NCBI GenBank assembly: GCA_001687465.1 | Contig: LVLI01000461.1 | Coordinates: 1 to 15,301 of the forward strand | Direction of reading: 5' to 3' | Source: Halocafeteria seosinensis | Taxonomy: Eukaryota; Sar; Bigyra; Bicosoecida | DNA: 15,301 nt | Shown here: positions 6,110 through 13,461 of the stretch, piece after piece | Layout: each line of letters begins with the position of its first letter | Position numbering within the stretch: the stretch's first letter is position 1 | The notes under the pieces: generated by a model | What the model was told of the DNA's origin: nothing | Seen by the model: only the letters and a program-made list of their open reading frames with translations | The model's database searches: none | Made by a program: the position numbers and the translations under genes

Positions 6110-6115
6110 TCTATA
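6110..6115 (-). promoter_or_regulatory. TATAGA box of the GIY-YIG gene
   Basis: On the minus strand TATAGA is followed by AGA and then the ATG at 6106. It decides the start against an in-frame upstream codon at 6232. Confidence 0.6.
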
Positions 6116-6168
6116 ATCTATACAAACATTTTGTGGGAAGCAACCCGAAACGAACAACATAGGACACC

Positions 6169-6501
6169 TTAGGATTCGCTTTCCTGATACCTCTGACAGA
6201 TCTTGGTTTTCTGATGGTTCGGAAGATACCAACCGGACACCGTCCTACCACAATATCCGCATGTCTCCTGACCTTTCTGATGGTAATACGCCCGAATCTT
6301 TTCGGCGTTGGAATCGTAAATACGATCCCGACGGGGTTTCCGATAGCCAAAGCGACACAAATGGGTCTTTTTATGGTTATAGATTTGCGAACGGGTGATC
6401 ATCCGGCCACAGTTCGTACATTCCACTTTCTCTTTCAATTTGTCAAGCACCTTGTTCCGATTGCGTTGATACCACGATGGTTTCGTCTCTTGATCATCCA
6501 T
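6169..6501 (-). CDS. Small protein with two zinc fingers, 110 aa
   Basis: Two similar cysteine/histidine modules are present. Module 1 has C28-x2-C31-x11-H43 with H47 and C49 (ECTNCGRMITRSQIYNHKKT). Module 2 has C81-x2-C84-x11-H96-x5-C102 (TCGYCGRTVSGWYLPNHQKT). They resemble the C2H2/C2HC fingers common in algal giant viruses and PLVs, often linked to homing nucleases. The linker is basic (RKPRRDR), so DNA or RNA binding is likely. It is encoded just upstream of the GIY-YIG gene on the same strand, with 62 bases between, so the two may be functionally paired. The ATG lies five bases after a TATATAGG box on the minus strand. Confidence 0.8.
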   Translation of the reverse strand: MDDQETKPSWYQRNRNKVLDKLKEKVECTNCGRMITRSQIYNHKKTHLCRFGYRKPRRDRIYDSNAEKIRAYYHQKGQETCGYCGRTVSGWYLPNHQKTKICQRYQESES

Positions 6502-6506
6502 TTCAG

Positions 6507-6514
6507 CCTATATA
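6507..6514 (-). promoter_or_regulatory. TATATAGG box of the zinc-finger gene
   Basis: Minus-strand TATATAGG with five bases (CTGAA) before the ATG at 6501. Upstream on the same strand is TTTTTTGTTCTAACCC, a variant of the T-run/CTAACCC motif seen before other genes. Confidence 0.6.
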
Positions 6515-6534
6515 TCGGGTTAGAACAAAAAATA

Positions 6535-6563
6535 TTGAAATGACTTTCCTGTTTTCATTTCAA
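6535..6563. terminator. Hairpin downstream of the capsid gene
   Basis: TTGAAATGA (6535-6543) pairs perfectly with TCATTTCAA (6555-6563), loop 11 bases. It lies 8 bases beyond the stop codon of the minus-strand capsid gene. Confidence 0.7.
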
Positions 6564-6571
6564 AGATGGCT

Positions 6572-8368
6572 TTACTTCAATTTACTGACCACGGCATCGC
6601 TTCCTTTATCTACCGCTTTATCCAATGCTTTCTTACCGACCTGAGTTCCAATCTTGGACACACCATGTCCTAGTTGGCCTAGCAGAGATCGCTTCTTGCC
6701 CCCAATCTTTTGTTCCGGACTGTGGTGTTCCGGCCACACTTGAGCATCATACACGTCCGATTCTTTTAAGAAACCGGAGAATGTTTCCGATACCCCGTTA
6801 GAATTGTACAAGAAGGCACTATCCACCATAATAACCTCTATATCCACGTTACTGTTGTTGGCACCGGTCTGATCATAGACGTCGGCTGTTATTTCCAAAT
6901 TGGTCTTTACCGACACCCCCGTGGTTAAGCCGGTCTCAAGGGGCACGTCATGGCCAAAGTCCATTACGATAGGAGCACTTGTCAAAGGAATACGAAGACC
7001 CTCATGAGAAACCCCCTCGCCCAAAAACGTGTCAAACGGCACCGGTATATATTGCCTCGTCATGTCGTATATATCGCTTTGGCTTAGGGTTTGAAGGATT
7101 CCGGTAGAGTTTCCGAGGCGAATGGAGATACTTTCCGGCACATAATGGAAATCGGCATCCCGTGGCGATAGATCCTCACGACGGGGACGCACCGACAAAA
7201 TCATCTTATCTGGAATTGTACCCAACTGAATATTATCCGACCGAACCTGTATGCGGTTATTTTTCCAACTGGCTGACACCGTTTTCGGATAGGAATCAAA
7301 TTGGTAATACGGCAAGGTATTGACCTTGGGAAGTTGGCTTGGCAAGGTGTAGGGTTGTTCCATGCTCAGGTAATGGATTTGCGGATCCACAAACGGTGAA
7401 TTTTGGCCACCATAGTCTTCCTCCGTTACTTCAAGCCGAGCACTGTTTGCGTTGCCGGCAATAATACCAGCGGGATCCTCGGAACAGTTCCGGACAATTT
7501 TGGGGTCATTGACCGTATCCAGATTTAACCGCATTTGCTTGATTCCCCACATTCCTTCATGATTCATCCCATTTTCGCCATCGTAGAGCAAAGGCGAGAT
7601 CCAAGGCACCGCTTCCAGATAGTATTTGACATAAATATCAAACTCTGTCCCCGCACTGACATCTGAATTGGGGGAGATTTCAGTGGCAAATCCATTACGC
7701 CCATTTCCAGTAGCGTCGATTGTTGTGTTGTTGGGGGACGAGTTGTAACTATCGCCGTTTTTGAGGTTATTGCCGTTCGCATCGGTAAAAGAATAGGGCA
7801 CGAAACTGCCATCCGGCACATGTTGGCTCTGAAGGGTCATACCATTGTAGGACTGAAGAGGCGTAGCGTTGGACTGACCGGCGTCGTTGTAACTCTGGAT
7901 CCCGATATCAATATTGTTGGGCGTATGATACTTGTTGGCGTTGTCTTCGTCGTACATCACCATATTTTGGCTCTGAAATTGGCGACTTAGATCAACGCTA
8001 ATGGTTTCATTGTTGATTTTGAGGCGTGGGGATTCCCAGAGACGATTCAACGGATGATCCCGAAGACCGATGGAATTGGGCGTTAAAATGGTTGTCCCAC
8101 TGGGCAATGCCCCACCGACGGGTTTGACACGGATTCTATGGATGTAATAGGTGGATAATCGTAAGTCACGGCGAATTACGGTGTCATAACTGGTAGGCGA
8201 TACTTCAAATTGGACCCCTCTTTTTGAATTACTCGTGGGATCCACATCAAAAGCGTTGTAATTGCGAACGGACGATGTGAAGCGGAATTGTGGCTCAACC
8301 GGCTTGACCACGTTGGGGAAGTCTTTGAACAATTTGGGTTTGAAGCGATCATCTTTGATTAACGACAT
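6572..8368 (-). CDS. MCP: Major capsid protein, double jelly-roll type, 598 aa
   Basis: This is the probable main shell protein, expected to form trimeric hexons of an icosahedral capsid. Support comes from its length (virophage and PLV capsid proteins are about 500-650 aa), its beta- and Asn/Ser/Pro-rich composition, and an N-terminal block (VQFEVSPTSYDTVIRRDL, near residues 52-69) resembling the conserved N-terminal part of virophage/PLV capsid proteins. It also sits next to the penton and ATPase genes. The C terminus ends in a basic, helical tail (residues ~570-598). The start follows TATAGA at 8374-8379 on the minus strand. It ends in a hairpin. Similarity was judged by eye; a profile search would settle the exact family. 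Confidence 0.85.
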   Translation of the reverse strand: MSLIKDDRFKPKLFKDFPNVVKPVEPQFRFTSSVRNYNAFDVDPTSNSKRGVQFEVSPTSYDTVIRRDLRLSTYYIHRIRVKPVGGALPSGTTILTPNSIGLRDHPLNRLWESPRLKINNETISVDLSRQFQSQNMVMYDEDNANKYHTPNNIDIGIQSYNDAGQSNATPLQSYNGMTLQSQHVPDGSFVPYSFTDANGNNLKNGDSYNSSPNNTTIDATGNGRNGFATEISPNSDVSAGTEFDIYVKYYLEAVPWISPLLYDGENGMNHEGMWGIKQMRLNLDTVNDPKIVRNCSEDPAGIIAGNANSARLEVTEEDYGGQNSPFVDPQIHYLSMEQPYTLPSQLPKVNTLPYYQFDSYPKTVSASWKNNRIQVRSDNIQLGTIPDKMILSVRPRREDLSPRDADFHYVPESISIRLGNSTGILQTLSQSDIYDMTRQYIPVPFDTFLGEGVSHEGLRIPLTSAPIVMDFGHDVPLETGLTTGVSVKTNLEITADVYDQTGANNSNVDIEVIMVDSAFLYNSNGVSETFSGFLKESDVYDAQVWPEHHSPEQKIGGKKRSLLGQLGHGVSKIGTQVGKKALDKAVDKGSDAVVSKLK

Positions 8369-8373
8369 CTTTT

Positions 8374-8379
8374 TCTATA
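8374..8379 (-). promoter_or_regulatory. TATAGA box of the capsid gene
   Basis: Minus-strand GTGTATAGAAAAAG precedes the ATG at 8368, in the 64-base gap between penton and capsid genes. The gap also contains an imperfect CGATA/TATCG stem, a weaker transcript-end candidate for the penton gene. Confidence 0.6.
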
Positions 8380-8432
8380 CACACCCGATAGAAAAAATTA
8401 TATCGTCACACCGTCGGGAATATCCTATAGGC

Positions 8433-9683
8433 TCACCGCTCTTCTATGTCTTTGTGTTGAAAGACCAGCGACAGATGAGCCGTTGATTGGTTAGGTAGAT
8501 CCAATGGAATTAATTCCGATGTAAAACGATCACGATAAAAGAACTGGGCTCTAATCTGTCTTAGAGCCTTATCATCGGCCGATTGGATACTTAAAAAGGT
8601 GTATTCCGACGCCACGAACACCAAATTCTCTTGCCACGCACACGGGTTGCTCTTGTCAATCGTAAATTCGGAAATAATATCCTGAGCATGATCCTTCGCC
8701 GTTTGCCCAAGATTGCCATATCGGCTCTTGGAATATTCAATGGGGGCGGTTTGAAGAACGGGCACGATATTGAGGTTTTGGCTAACCACAGCAACACTTT
8801 CCACCGGCGACCAATAGCGACCCAACGCCGGATATTCTTGATCCATGACATAATAGGGGGCTGATGTCCCTCCTTGTGTCGTTCCTTTCTGGGGATCTAT
8901 ATCTATAATATGTCGCCCTCGCTTGGATGTAAAACTTATCTCGTATTGACCTTCGCCACCCACTAAATTGCTGTCTTCCACGTATTCAAAGGGAAGGTTG
9001 GAAAAGACATTGTAGGTGTTTTGGTCAAAATACAACCGCCACCGTTCCGTTCCTTGTTGTTGGTTAATGTCCCCCCATCCGTTGGTCGGGGCATAACAGA
9101 CAATCCGATTGGTGTCGGGTTCATAATAAAGGAATGGATACTCTTCTTGCGAAATTTGGGGCGAACTGGTATTCTGATAGGTATCATCAAACGCTGTTTT
9201 GATCGCATCATTGAACATTTGAACGACAAAATCAATGGAATAGCAACGATAAAAGTGATCGCCTGTTCGGGAGGCAATCGGTTGCGACAAATCATTGCGT
9301 TGCGATTGGAACGGAACATTGACCGTATTGGTCACCGTGGAATTCTTTTCCGATCGGACGGTCACCTTATACACCCCTTCCGTTGGTGAATTCTGGGTCG
9401 TGAAGAAATGGAAGATAGGCAGGTTGCTTGTGACGCCGTCTAGACTGAATTTCCGGACGGCCAATTTATATTCGCTGGGGTTTTCAATGATTGGGGTTTG
9501 GCTGGTTTCCAAAAACTCACAGGGTGGGTTCTGTCCGTCAAACATCGTCCCACTGGTTTGATGATTGATAATAGCAAGATCCACGTAGATATAGTTCGGC
9601 TGTTGGCCTTCTTCGGACGGCTGTTCGTTGTAATGATAGGTAAAAGGGGCTTTGTTTCCGGACTGTAACTGTACTTTGGGCAT
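8433..9683 (-). CDS. Penton / minor capsid protein, 416 aa
   Basis: This is probably the vertex (penton) protein of the capsid, with a single jelly-roll core. Visible family-like features are the YPFLYYEPDTNRIVCYAP block in the middle, beta-rich composition, and the C-terminal IRAQFFYRDRFTSELIPLDL segment, similar in style to penton proteins of PLVs, polintons and virophages. Its place between capsid and ATPase genes agrees. The frame is open upstream to 9749 through a TTG, but GGGTATAGA directly touches the ATG at 9683, which is the better start. The assignment is by composition, motif style and context, without an alignment. Confidence 0.8.
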   Translation of the reverse strand: MPKVQLQSGNKAPFTYHYNEQPSEEGQQPNYIYVDLAIINHQTSGTMFDGQNPPCEFLETSQTPIIENPSEYKLAVRKFSLDGVTSNLPIFHFFTTQNSPTEGVYKVTVRSEKNSTVTNTVNVPFQSQRNDLSQPIASRTGDHFYRCYSIDFVVQMFNDAIKTAFDDTYQNTSSPQISQEEYPFLYYEPDTNRIVCYAPTNGWGDINQQQGTERWRLYFDQNTYNVFSNLPFEYVEDSNLVGGEGQYEISFTSKRGRHIIDIDPQKGTTQGGTSAPYYVMDQEYPALGRYWSPVESVAVVSQNLNIVPVLQTAPIEYSKSRYGNLGQTAKDHAQDIISEFTIDKSNPCAWQENLVFVASEYTFLSIQSADDKALRQIRAQFFYRDRFTSELIPLDLPNQSTAHLSLVFQHKDIEER

Positions 9684-9767
9684 TCTATACCCTTGATCCG
9701 AAAAATTATAGAGAGTAGGGACGATAGAGTTTTTTCGCTTTTCTTCCAAAAACTCACTCTATAGTAT
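9684..9767. promoter_or_regulatory. Divergent promoter between penton and ATPase genes
   Basis: TATAGA (complement of 9684-9689) touches the penton ATG. TATAGT (9760-9765) lies two bases before the ATPase ATG at 9768, which itself sits in the string GTATATG. Further TATAGAG and GATAGAG strings lie between. The arrangement would let morphogenesis genes on both strands fire together. Confidence 0.6.
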
Positions 9768-10580
9768 ATGCCCAAACTCTATACCAGTTCCGAATTTGAC
9801 CCCGAAGAATCGGTTGCCGTTGTCAAAAAACTGGATAATAAGATGGACGTTCCGGATATCTTCGTTAATCTCCAACAGGAAGCACTTGAAAAGCCTCCGG
9901 AAAGCAAAGACGACGCCCAAGTCAATTTGAGTGGGGATTATTACTTTTCGGCTCTTCCACGAAAGATCAAAAAGAAATGGCCATTTTGCCTATATATCGC
10001 CGGTAAGAAAGGGGCAGGAAAAAGCACCCATTTAGCCAATTGGGCGAATAATTATCACGTTTTGTGTCCCAAGAATCCGATCTACATGATTTCAAGTAAG
10101 AAAGAAGACCCCACCATTGAAAAGGAATTGGGCGAAGACAAAATCATTCGGATTCCGACAGAGAAGTTCGGGGACGATTCCGATCATATCCCAACCATTG
10201 ACGACTTTGAGGATACCTTAATCTGCTTTGACGATTTTGCTAGGGACGACAATGCCCAAAGAATCATCCATTTTATGGAAGTCCTTGCCGAACGGGGTCG
10301 TCAGAAGAATATCTCTCTCATAACGGTATGGCATAACGTCTCATCCAGTCACAAGACAAAATTGCTGTTAAACGAGTCCGATTACCTGTTGATCTTTCCA
10401 AAGTTGTTGTCAAATCATAATTTCCGGTATTTTGGCCAACAATACGCCAATATAGACGATAAGCGTCTGTTGAAGAAGATCAAGAACGATACTGGATCGC
10501 ATTGCCTTATCTGTACGGTTCCAAAATACATCGTCACACCCCAATCGGTCTATTTGCCCGATCATATTTTTGATGATTGA
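9768..10580 (+). CDS. FtsK/HerA-type genome packaging ATPase, 270 aa
   Basis: This is a P-loop ATPase expected to pump the viral genome into the preformed capsid. Walker A is at 79-87 (GKKGAGKST), Walker B at about 150-156 (TLICFDD), with the basic ERGRQKNIS segment and a polar WHNVSSS (sensor-like) segment downstream. This is the layout of the A32-like/HerA packaging ATPases of PLVs, virophages and nucleocytoviruses, and the 270-aa length fits that group. It is divergent from the penton gene and convergent with the glycine-rich gene. The start codon is part of GTATATG, just after a TATAGT box. Confidence 0.93.
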   Translation: MPKLYTSSEFDPEESVAVVKKLDNKMDVPDIFVNLQQEALEKPPESKDDAQVNLSGDYYFSALPRKIKKKWPFCLYIAGKKGAGKSTHLANWANNYHVLCPKNPIYMISSKKEDPTIEKELGEDKIIRIPTEKFGDDSDHIPTIDDFEDTLICFDDFARDDNAQRIIHFMEVLAERGRQKNISLITVWHNVSSSHKTKLLLNESDYLLIFPKLLSNHNFRYFGQQYANIDDKRLLKKIKNDTGSHCLICTVPKYIVTPQSVYLPDHIFDD

Positions 10581-10583
10581 ACA

Positions 10584-10608
10584 TTCAAGTCAAATGAAAT
10601 GACTTGAA
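10584..10608. terminator. Hairpin between ATPase and glycine-rich genes
   Basis: TTCAAGTCA (10584-10592) pairs perfectly with TGACTTGAA (10600-10608), loop 7 bases. It starts three bases after the ATPase stop and lies 27 bases beyond the stop of the convergent glycine-rich gene. Confidence 0.75.
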
Positions 10609-10635
10609 AATAAAAAACGACGATATAGTGGTAAA

Positions 10636-11241
10636 TTAGCCAAGGATTTTCACTCCACCGGCTTTGCCCGATCCTTTCTTGCGTTGGCCTTCGGGCACAA
10701 ACAACCCTTGCTGTTTCACAATCTTGGATGCTTCGGGAAGAGACACGTTTTTCTCCTTCATGACCCGCTTCACGAGTTCTCCACGGGATTCACGGCCGTC
10801 TGACCCTCCACCGGATTTGCCACCGGATTTGCCACCGGATTTGCCACCGGATTTACCGCCTAATAGTCCCAAAGTGGCGACGTTGCCAACGTCCCTTGCT
10901 AGGGACCCTATGTTCTTAGCGTCGCCACCCCCCGATTTACCGCCTAATAGTCCCAAAGTGGCAACGTTGCCAACGTCCCGAGCAAGGGACCCTATGTTTT
11001 TAGCGTCGCCTCCGCCTCGTGCTCCACCAGAAAAAGATGCTCCTGCGCCACTCAGCCCTTGAAGGAACCCCGAGAACCCGCCCCCGACTTTACCGGCTTC
11101 CAAACCGCCTTGCGTCAACTGTCCGACCGCTTTTAGAAAGTCATCTTTCATGTCCTCGCCTTCCTGAGCGACTCGGTCAAGCACTTGGTTCAATAACTTC
11201 TTGGCTTCGGCCTTAGACATCTTCCCGTTTTTCTTTGGCAT
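10636..11241 (-). CDS. Glycine-rich repeat protein, possible virion component, 201 aa
   Basis: Three parts are visible. Residues 1-60 form a basic, helical region (KKNGKMSKAEAKKLLNQVL). Residues ~75-145 are Gly-rich, with a 28-residue unit (GGDAKNIGSLARDVGNVATL...) present twice in succession, then four GGKS units. Residues ~152-180 form a helical motif (ELVKRVMKEKNVSLPEASKI) followed by a basic tail. The C-terminal VMKE..SLPEASK pattern is reminiscent of short motifs in algal-virus and PLV proteins. The overall make (basic, Gly-rich, repeated) suggests a DNA-binding core or minor capsid protein, and the position beside the morphogenesis genes agrees. This role is inference. The gene starts two bases after a TATATAGA box. 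Confidence 0.72.
   Translation of the reverse strand: MPKKNGKMSKAEAKKLLNQVLDRVAQEGEDMKDDFLKAVGQLTQGGLEAGKVGGGFSGFLQGLSGAGASFSGGARGGGDAKNIGSLARDVGNVATLGLLGGKSGGGDAKNIGSLARDVGNVATLGLLGGKSGGKSGGKSGGKSGGGSDGRESRGELVKRVMKEKNVSLPEASKIVKQQGLFVPEGQRKKGSGKAGGVKILG
10808..10855. repeat. Four 12-bp tandem units (GGKS coding)
   Basis: CCACCGGATTTG is repeated four times in succession (the last unit differs at its final base), encoding Gly-Gly-Lys-Ser repeats on the minus strand. Confidence 0.9.
10850..11017. repeat. Two 84-bp tandem units coding identical peptides
   Basis: Units 10850-10933 and 10934-11017 encode the same 28 residues on the minus strand. By eye they differ at about seven bases, all synonymous, including an AGG/CGG arginine swap. 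Confidence 0.85.
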
Positions 11242-11243
11242 GT

Positions 11244-11251
11244 TCTATATA
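11244..11251 (-). promoter_or_regulatory. TATATAGA box of the glycine-rich gene
   Basis: Minus-strand CAATATATAGAAC precedes the ATG at 11241 by two bases after the box. Confidence 0.65.
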
Positions 11252-11254
11252 TTG

Positions 11255-11272
11255 TCATATAAAAAAATATGA
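11255..11272 (-). terminator. Hairpin right after the nucleotidyltransferase-like gene
   Basis: TCATAT (11255-11260) pairs with ATATGA (11267-11272) around a run of six A (six T on the transcript strand). It abuts the stop codon at 11273 and is followed, on the minus strand, by the next gene's promoter box. Confidence 0.6.
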
Positions 11273-12124
11273 TCATTCTATAAACTTGTTGGTTTGATTC
11301 GCCAACGCCTTCTGAATCTGATCACGCATCTGTATCAACGTATTGAGCGATGGCTTATCCAGCATCGTAAGCATCTGTTTGACCTTCTGACTCTTTAAAC
11401 CGGTGGAAATATGCCAGAGCATCTCTTTAAATCCGGCTAGATCCGTCTGAAACCGCATATTGCTTGTCGTCAGTTTGTGATTCTCCAACAGGTAAATCAA
11501 CGACTCTAATCCTTCACGCATCTGATGTAAAATACCCAGCAACGGTTGATTCAGGGTTGTTCGGATCTTCTTGTATTGGGATGGGTTGTTTTTCAGGCGG
11601 TAATAGGAATACCATCGCTTCAACGACTTGTATATTTCGCCGTCTCGTTTCAATTCTTCGGCTTCCTCTTTGATATTGGCCATCATGTCCTTCTTGGGCG
11701 TGGATTGCTTGTAAAAGAGCGTGTTGGTGAATTCATGGAACGATCCATTGGATGGCAAGAAGGCCAAGACATCAATCTTGAAAAAGACGTCCTTGTGTTG
11801 GAGTTGGGACTTGAGCGTCAAGTCAGAGCCCTGTTTGCCCTTGATAATCTGCTCTTTTGTCCATCGGATTTTGTGATCGCCGATCTGTGTCTTGACATCA
11901 CCCAGATAGACCCCTTCCATCTTAGTGAGTTTTTTCACTTTTTGGGAAAACTCTCTGACAATCCGATCCAGATTCAGATTATCTAGGTATTGGTTACAAT
12001 CGTAGTCCATTGACCACAGAATATCGGGGTCGTTTTGCGATCCCGCCAAGTTCCAATTCTTCCCAAAGGTGATGGTATCTAAGACCTGTCGTTCATCTGT
12101 TGTTAGAAATTGCTTTCTCTGCAT
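11273..12124 (-). CDS. Nucleotidyltransferase-fold candidate protein, 283 aa
   Basis: The signature of the pol-beta/MNT nucleotidyltransferase fold is visible: LAGS with G28-S29, then ten residues to D40-x-D42 (SMDYD), and a third carboxylate D118 in a hydrophobic strand (VFFKIDVLAFL). The G-S-x10-D-x-D spacing is normal for the superfamily. Such enzymes transfer a nucleotide to RNA, protein or small molecules; the substrate here is unknown. The C-terminal half (residues ~140-283) is helical and basic. The start lies after a minus-strand TATATAGT box, and a hairpin abuts the stop. The assignment rests on motif recognition only; loss of activity or chance similarity is possible. Confidence 0.6.
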   Translation of the reverse strand: MQRKQFLTTDERQVLDTITFGKNWNLAGSQNDPDILWSMDYDCNQYLDNLNLDRIVREFSQKVKKLTKMEGVYLGDVKTQIGDHKIRWTKEQIIKGKQGSDLTLKSQLQHKDVFFKIDVLAFLPSNGSFHEFTNTLFYKQSTPKKDMMANIKEEAEELKRDGEIYKSLKRWYSYYRLKNNPSQYKKIRTTLNQPLLGILHQMREGLESLIYLLENHKLTTSNMRFQTDLAGFKEMLWHISTGLKSQKVKQMLTMLDKPSLNTLIQMRDQIQKALANQTNKFIE

Positions 12125-12134
12125 ACTACTATAT
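12125..12134. promoter_or_regulatory. Ten-base gap between two divergent start codons
   Basis: Only ACTACTATAT separates the start codon of the minus gene (12124) from the ATG at 12135 on the plus strand. The minus-strand box TATATAGT (complement of 12128-12135) and the plus-strand string CTATATATG share the same bases. Confidence 0.5.
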
Positions 12135-12293
12135 ATGACAAATCGATACTTTGTAATAATGAAGCGGAATCGTCAAGGACATGACCCGTTGTACAAGAAA
12201 CTGATTACCCAAGCCGAATCCAAAGCACAGGCACGGCGATTCGCCACACACCGGTTGCGTGGCTTCTCGGTCGTTCGTGTCGAAGAAGACTGA
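12135..12293 (+). CDS. Small basic hypothetical protein, 52 aa
   Basis: Not recognised. It is a short, highly basic peptide (KRNRQGHDPLYKKL, KAQARRFATHRLRGF) ending in an acidic VEED. It would suit RNA or DNA binding. Support is moderate. It starts at an ATG embedded in TATATATG, as do the ATPase, HNH and integrase genes, and it fills the gap between two minus genes. Its stop is one base from the stop of the convergent integrase gene. It could also be a chance open frame. Confidence 0.45.
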   Translation: MTNRYFVIMKRNRQGHDPLYKKLITQAESKAQARRFATHRLRGFSVVRVEED

Positions 12294-12310
12294 ATCATTT
12301 TTTCTTCTTC
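12282..12310. terminator. Weak hairpin over the convergent gene ends
   Basis: GAAGAAGA (12282-12289) pairs with TCTTCTTC (12303-12310). It overlaps the last codons of both the small plus gene and the minus integrase gene, with a T run in the loop. Low-complexity coding for lysines could explain it equally well. Confidence 0.35.
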
Positions 12311-13461
12311 TGTCGTTGAAGAAAATTATCCAACAAGACATTGAATTGCTTCCGTCCCATGTCATTTCGTATTTCCGATTCGGGTTCAATGGTGGCTTCT
12401 TTGGCCGGAAAGTTCCGCCACTTTGTCTTGATGTATTTCTTGCCGTTCTTGGTAAAGCGATCCAAAATCCGTTCCACGTCAAATTGAACGGTCACACGGT
12501 CTTTGTTTTCCACTTTGTCTATCTTCTGAAGATTTCGGCGACCCCATAACCCACGGACTCTCTTACCGGAGTCCTTCTCTTTCAGCCGATAAGCAATCGG
12601 CTTGGATTTCTCTTGGGGACGCTGGACGGCTGTGATTTCGTATAATTCTAAGGAAAAGGTGATGGGCGTTTTCTGAAAGGTCTTGGGTGGTACAGCCGTC
12701 CGAACCGTGTCCCCCTTCTCTAAATTGTCATGATCGCCTTGGAGGTTCAGAATACGCCGACTAGCGTTGTTTTGTTTGACTTGCTCGGTATTTGTTTCTT
12801 TCAAAGCATCCTTGGGTGATACCCCTGTTGTGTCGTGTTTCATTTCGTTATAGTTTTTGACAAGGTCGTCGACCAACTTTTGGGTGATATTCTTGGACAG
12901 CATATCGGCCTTCCGTAGCATTCGCTTGAATGTCCCGTTGAACCGTTCCACGATGGAATTGGACTGAGGATTGCTTGGAATACTGAAGATCTGTTTGATG
13001 TCCAGTTTTTGAAGTTTTTGACGTAACGACCGGTTGGTAAATTCACCGCCATTGTCGCTAAGGATGGTCTTGGGTTTCATGGGCATCTGTTTTAAGAGGC
13101 GATCAATCCCGTTGATGACCGTCCGTTGGTTCTTGTTTTTGATAATTCTTACGAACGCCATCCGGCTAAACACATCGATCATCACCAAGAACGTAAAATC
13201 GCCCATGGACGCTAGATCCATAGCCACGACGTTAAAGGCGTCATTGGATACCATGCTTCGTGTTCCTTTGCTACTGGGTGGGAGTCGCTTGGTGATCTGG
13301 TGGAGGTATTGGTTGGATAACCATTGCTCTAATTCATCCCGTCCCACCGGTATGTCCTTCTCTTGGACGATTTCAAAGAGTTTATCACGGCTGAAGAGAT
13401 TTCCTTCGCCATAATACACCTTTTCCAATCGTTTCTTCAGGGATGGATTCGGTTCGTTCAT
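12295..13461 (-). CDS. Retrovirus/polinton-type DDE integrase with chromodomain, 388 aa
   Basis: Inserts DNA ends into host DNA by transesterification. In this 388-residue form the catalytic triad is D82 (AMDLAS), D136 (SDNGGEF) and E172 (IVERFN). The last two are exactly 35 residues apart, the classical D-D-35-E of rve integrases. A central linker follows, and residues ~327-365 form a chromodomain (VERILDR, then KYIKTKWRNFP, then ATIEPESEI), a feature of polinton/Maverick and chromovirus integrases that can guide insertion to histone-marked chromatin. The N-terminal HHCC zinc domain is not evident, so that part is short or divergent. The frame is open to 13480; ATG 13461 lies in the string AGTATATG. 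It ends in a lysine tail. Confidence 0.93.
   Translation of the reverse strand: MNEPNPSLKKRLEKVYYGEGNLFSRDKLFEIVQEKDIPVGRDELEQWLSNQYLHQITKRLPPSSKGTRSMVSNDAFNVVAMDLASMGDFTFLVMIDVFSRMAFVRIIKNKNQRTVINGIDRLLKQMPMKPKTILSDNGGEFTNRSLRQKLQKLDIKQIFSIPSNPQSNSIVERFNGTFKRMLRKADMLSKNITQKLVDDLVKNYNEMKHDTTGVSPKDALKETNTEQVKQNNASRRILNLQGDHDNLEKGDTVRTAVPPKTFQKTPITFSLELYEITAVQRPQEKSKPIAYRLKEKDSGKRVRGLWGRRNLQKIDKVENKDRVTVQFDVERILDRFTKNGKKYIKTKWRNFPAKEATIEPESEIRNDMGRKQFNVLLDNFLQRQKKKK

Noticed and set aside
9021-9389. 122-codon plus-strand frame inside the penton gene
   Set aside because: It is antisense to a well-supported gene, with no promoter box; a shadow frame.
9684-9749. 22-codon N-terminal extension of the penton protein
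   Set aside because: It begins at a TTG codon and would include the promoter box that touches ATG 9683.
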